Assembly: GCF_003385595.1 (NCBI RefSeq)
Contig: NZ_QNUE01000013.1
Location: 1-64,000, forward strand
Direction: 5' to 3'
Source: Chryseobacterium flavum
GTDB lineage: Bacteria > Bacteroidota > Bacteroidia > Flavobacteriales > Weeksellaceae
Length of the DNA stretch: 64,000 bases
Within the stretch, counting starts at the first letter, position 1. The number at the start of each line of letters is the position of its first letter. The notes below the pieces were generated by a model. It ran no database searches, was not told the origin of the DNA, and saw only the letters and a list, made by a program, of their open reading frames with translations. The translations under genes were made by a program, and so were the position numbers. Shown one piece after another: positions 63,192-64,000 of the stretch.

Positions 63192-64000
63192 TTAAAGGAT
63201 CGGATGATCCTCAATAATTTCCTTATCTAAAGCCACCCCTCTATCCAACACTTCAAATTCAGAATTATTACTGATAAATTCAGGAACAATAGTTTTAAGT
63301 ATTCTAACAACCTGTAACTTATCTCTTTTTACTGCAGCCAGAACAATTTGCTTACTTAGCGTATCTATCTGGTCAAATTCAGCAGAAGGATCCTTTGATA
63401 TCAGAATTTTTTCATGATGGGTCGGGATTGTTACTGTATTATTACTCAGAAGCTCTTCATATAACTTTTCTCCCGGCCTTAGTCCAATAAATGTAATTTT
63501 AATATCTTCATCAGGAGTATAACCTGACAGTTTGATCATTCTTCTTGCCAGATCCAGGATCTTAACAGGTTCTCCCATATCAAATACATAGATCTCACCT
63601 CCATTTCCCATAGTACCGGCCTGAAGAACCAGTTCACAAGCTTCAGGAATGGTCATGAAATACCGGATAATATCAGGATGGGTAATGGTTACCGGACCAC
63701 CCTTTTCAATTTGTTTCCTGAAATGAGGAATTACCGAACCATTTGATCCCAGTACATTTCCAAAACGCGTGGTAATAAACTTCGTAGTGTTTCCGGGAAT
63801 ATTTTGCAAAGATTGAACAAACAGTTCAGCAGCTCTTTTAGAAGCTCCCATAACATTTGTTGGGTTTACAGCTTTATCAGTAGAAACCATAACAAACCTG
63901 TTAACTTTATGTTTTTTAGATAATAAAGCAAGATTTTTGGTTCCCAGAATATTCACAAAAATAGCCTCGTGGGGATTCTCTTCTATTAATGGCACATGTT
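63192..64000 (-). CDS. UDP-GlcNAc 4,6-dehydratase, WbpM/CapD-like (partial)
   Basis: The C-terminal part of a large nucleotide-sugar dehydratase that continues past the right edge. The visible 269 codons include the active-site stretch VMVSTDKAVNPTNVMGASKRA (split here as STDKAVNPTNVMGASK) with Met in place of Tyr, then TTRFGNVLGSNGSVIPHF and FIGLRPGEKLYEELL. WbpM-like proteins have an N-terminal membrane half not seen here. The product is likely UDP-4-keto-6-deoxy-GlcNAc, feeding the aminotransferase (40017) or reductase (41799). Confidence 0.9.
   Translation of the reverse strand, partial: HVPLIEENPHEAIFVNILGTKNLALLSKKHKVNRFVMVSTDKAVNPTNVMGASKRAAELFVQSLQNIPGNTTKFITTRFGNVLGSNGSVIPHFRKQIEKGGPVTITHPDIIRYFMTIPEACELVLQAGTMGNGGEIYVFDMGEPVKILDLARRMIKLSGYTPDEDIKITFIGLRPGEKLYEELLSNNTVTIPTHHEKILISKDPSAEFDQIDTLSKQIVLAAVKRDKLQVVRILKTIVPEFISNNSEFEVLDRGVALDKEIIEDHPIL

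Noticed and set aside
1..64000. tRNA, rRNA, insertion sequences and prophage
   Set aside because: No gap holds a cloverleaf or transposase-like frame, and almost all space is taken by the listed genes.

Overview
The window looks like a chromosomal segment of a Flavobacteriia member close to Chryseobacterium (Weeksellaceae). The DNA is AT-rich and many upstream regions carry the Bacteroidota -7 promoter box TAnnTTTG. Lineage markers are a PorX (response regulator plus PglZ) gene, a type IX secretion sorting domain, a fused LpxC/FabZ and Bacteroidota-style Wza/Wzc export genes. The genus is inferred from overall resemblance, not from a marker gene search. No rRNA, tRNA, insertion sequence, CRISPR array or phage gene was seen.

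Left part (about 1-26,100) is a housekeeping region with genes on both strands. It holds a WYL regulator, a Crp-like regulator and an AhpD-like protein; an ABC exporter and LptB with an unusual C-terminal extension; a TM2 protein, HemB, a tiny T9SS sorting-domain protein and a NatA/NatB-like ABC pair; an outer membrane barrel and SucD; the lipid A block (a second LpxD, EF-P, LpxA, LpxC/FabZ, LpxD); an HD phosphohydrolase, an S41 peptidase, PorX, a YciI protein, exonuclease III, an RlpA-like protein, two secreted proteins of unknown role, and RimO. Convergent gene pairs are mostly separated by clear hairpin terminators.

Right part (about 26,100-64,000) is one large surface polysaccharide locus, all on the minus strand and running off the right edge. 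Read in transcription order it has: (a) a UDP-GlcNAc 4,6-dehydratase (partial), two Wza lipoproteins, a Wzc autokinase and two UDP-sugar dehydrogenases; (b) a first repeat-unit module with flippase, two pyruvyltransferase-family proteins, glycosyltransferases, an EpsG-type polymerase, an acyltransferase and a secreted GH56 (hyaluronidase)-like enzyme; (c) a module starting at its own promoter with CapE, a cupin, CapF and CapG (UDP-L-FucNAc synthesis), a WbuB-like transferase, a reductase, a PglC-like initiating transferase and an aminotransferase, ended by a terminator; (d) a second repeat-unit module with an initiating transferase, an FdtB-like aminotransferase, a second flippase, a second Wzc, a second EpsG polymerase, a beta-helix protein, several glycosyltransferases, a third initiating transferase and RfbC, ended by a terminator beside rimO. 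The locus therefore has two flippases, two polymerases, two co-polymerase kinases and three initiating transferases, but only one place with Wza exporters.

The most notable items are the bacterial GH56-like enzyme inside the locus, the LptB fusion whose tail resembles Imm22 immunity domains, the composite two-system layout, a T9SS sorting domain with almost no cargo, and a small coupled 43-codon reading frame before fdtB. Several start codons were moved inward because upstream frames began at TTG or GTG, or overlapped a promoter box.
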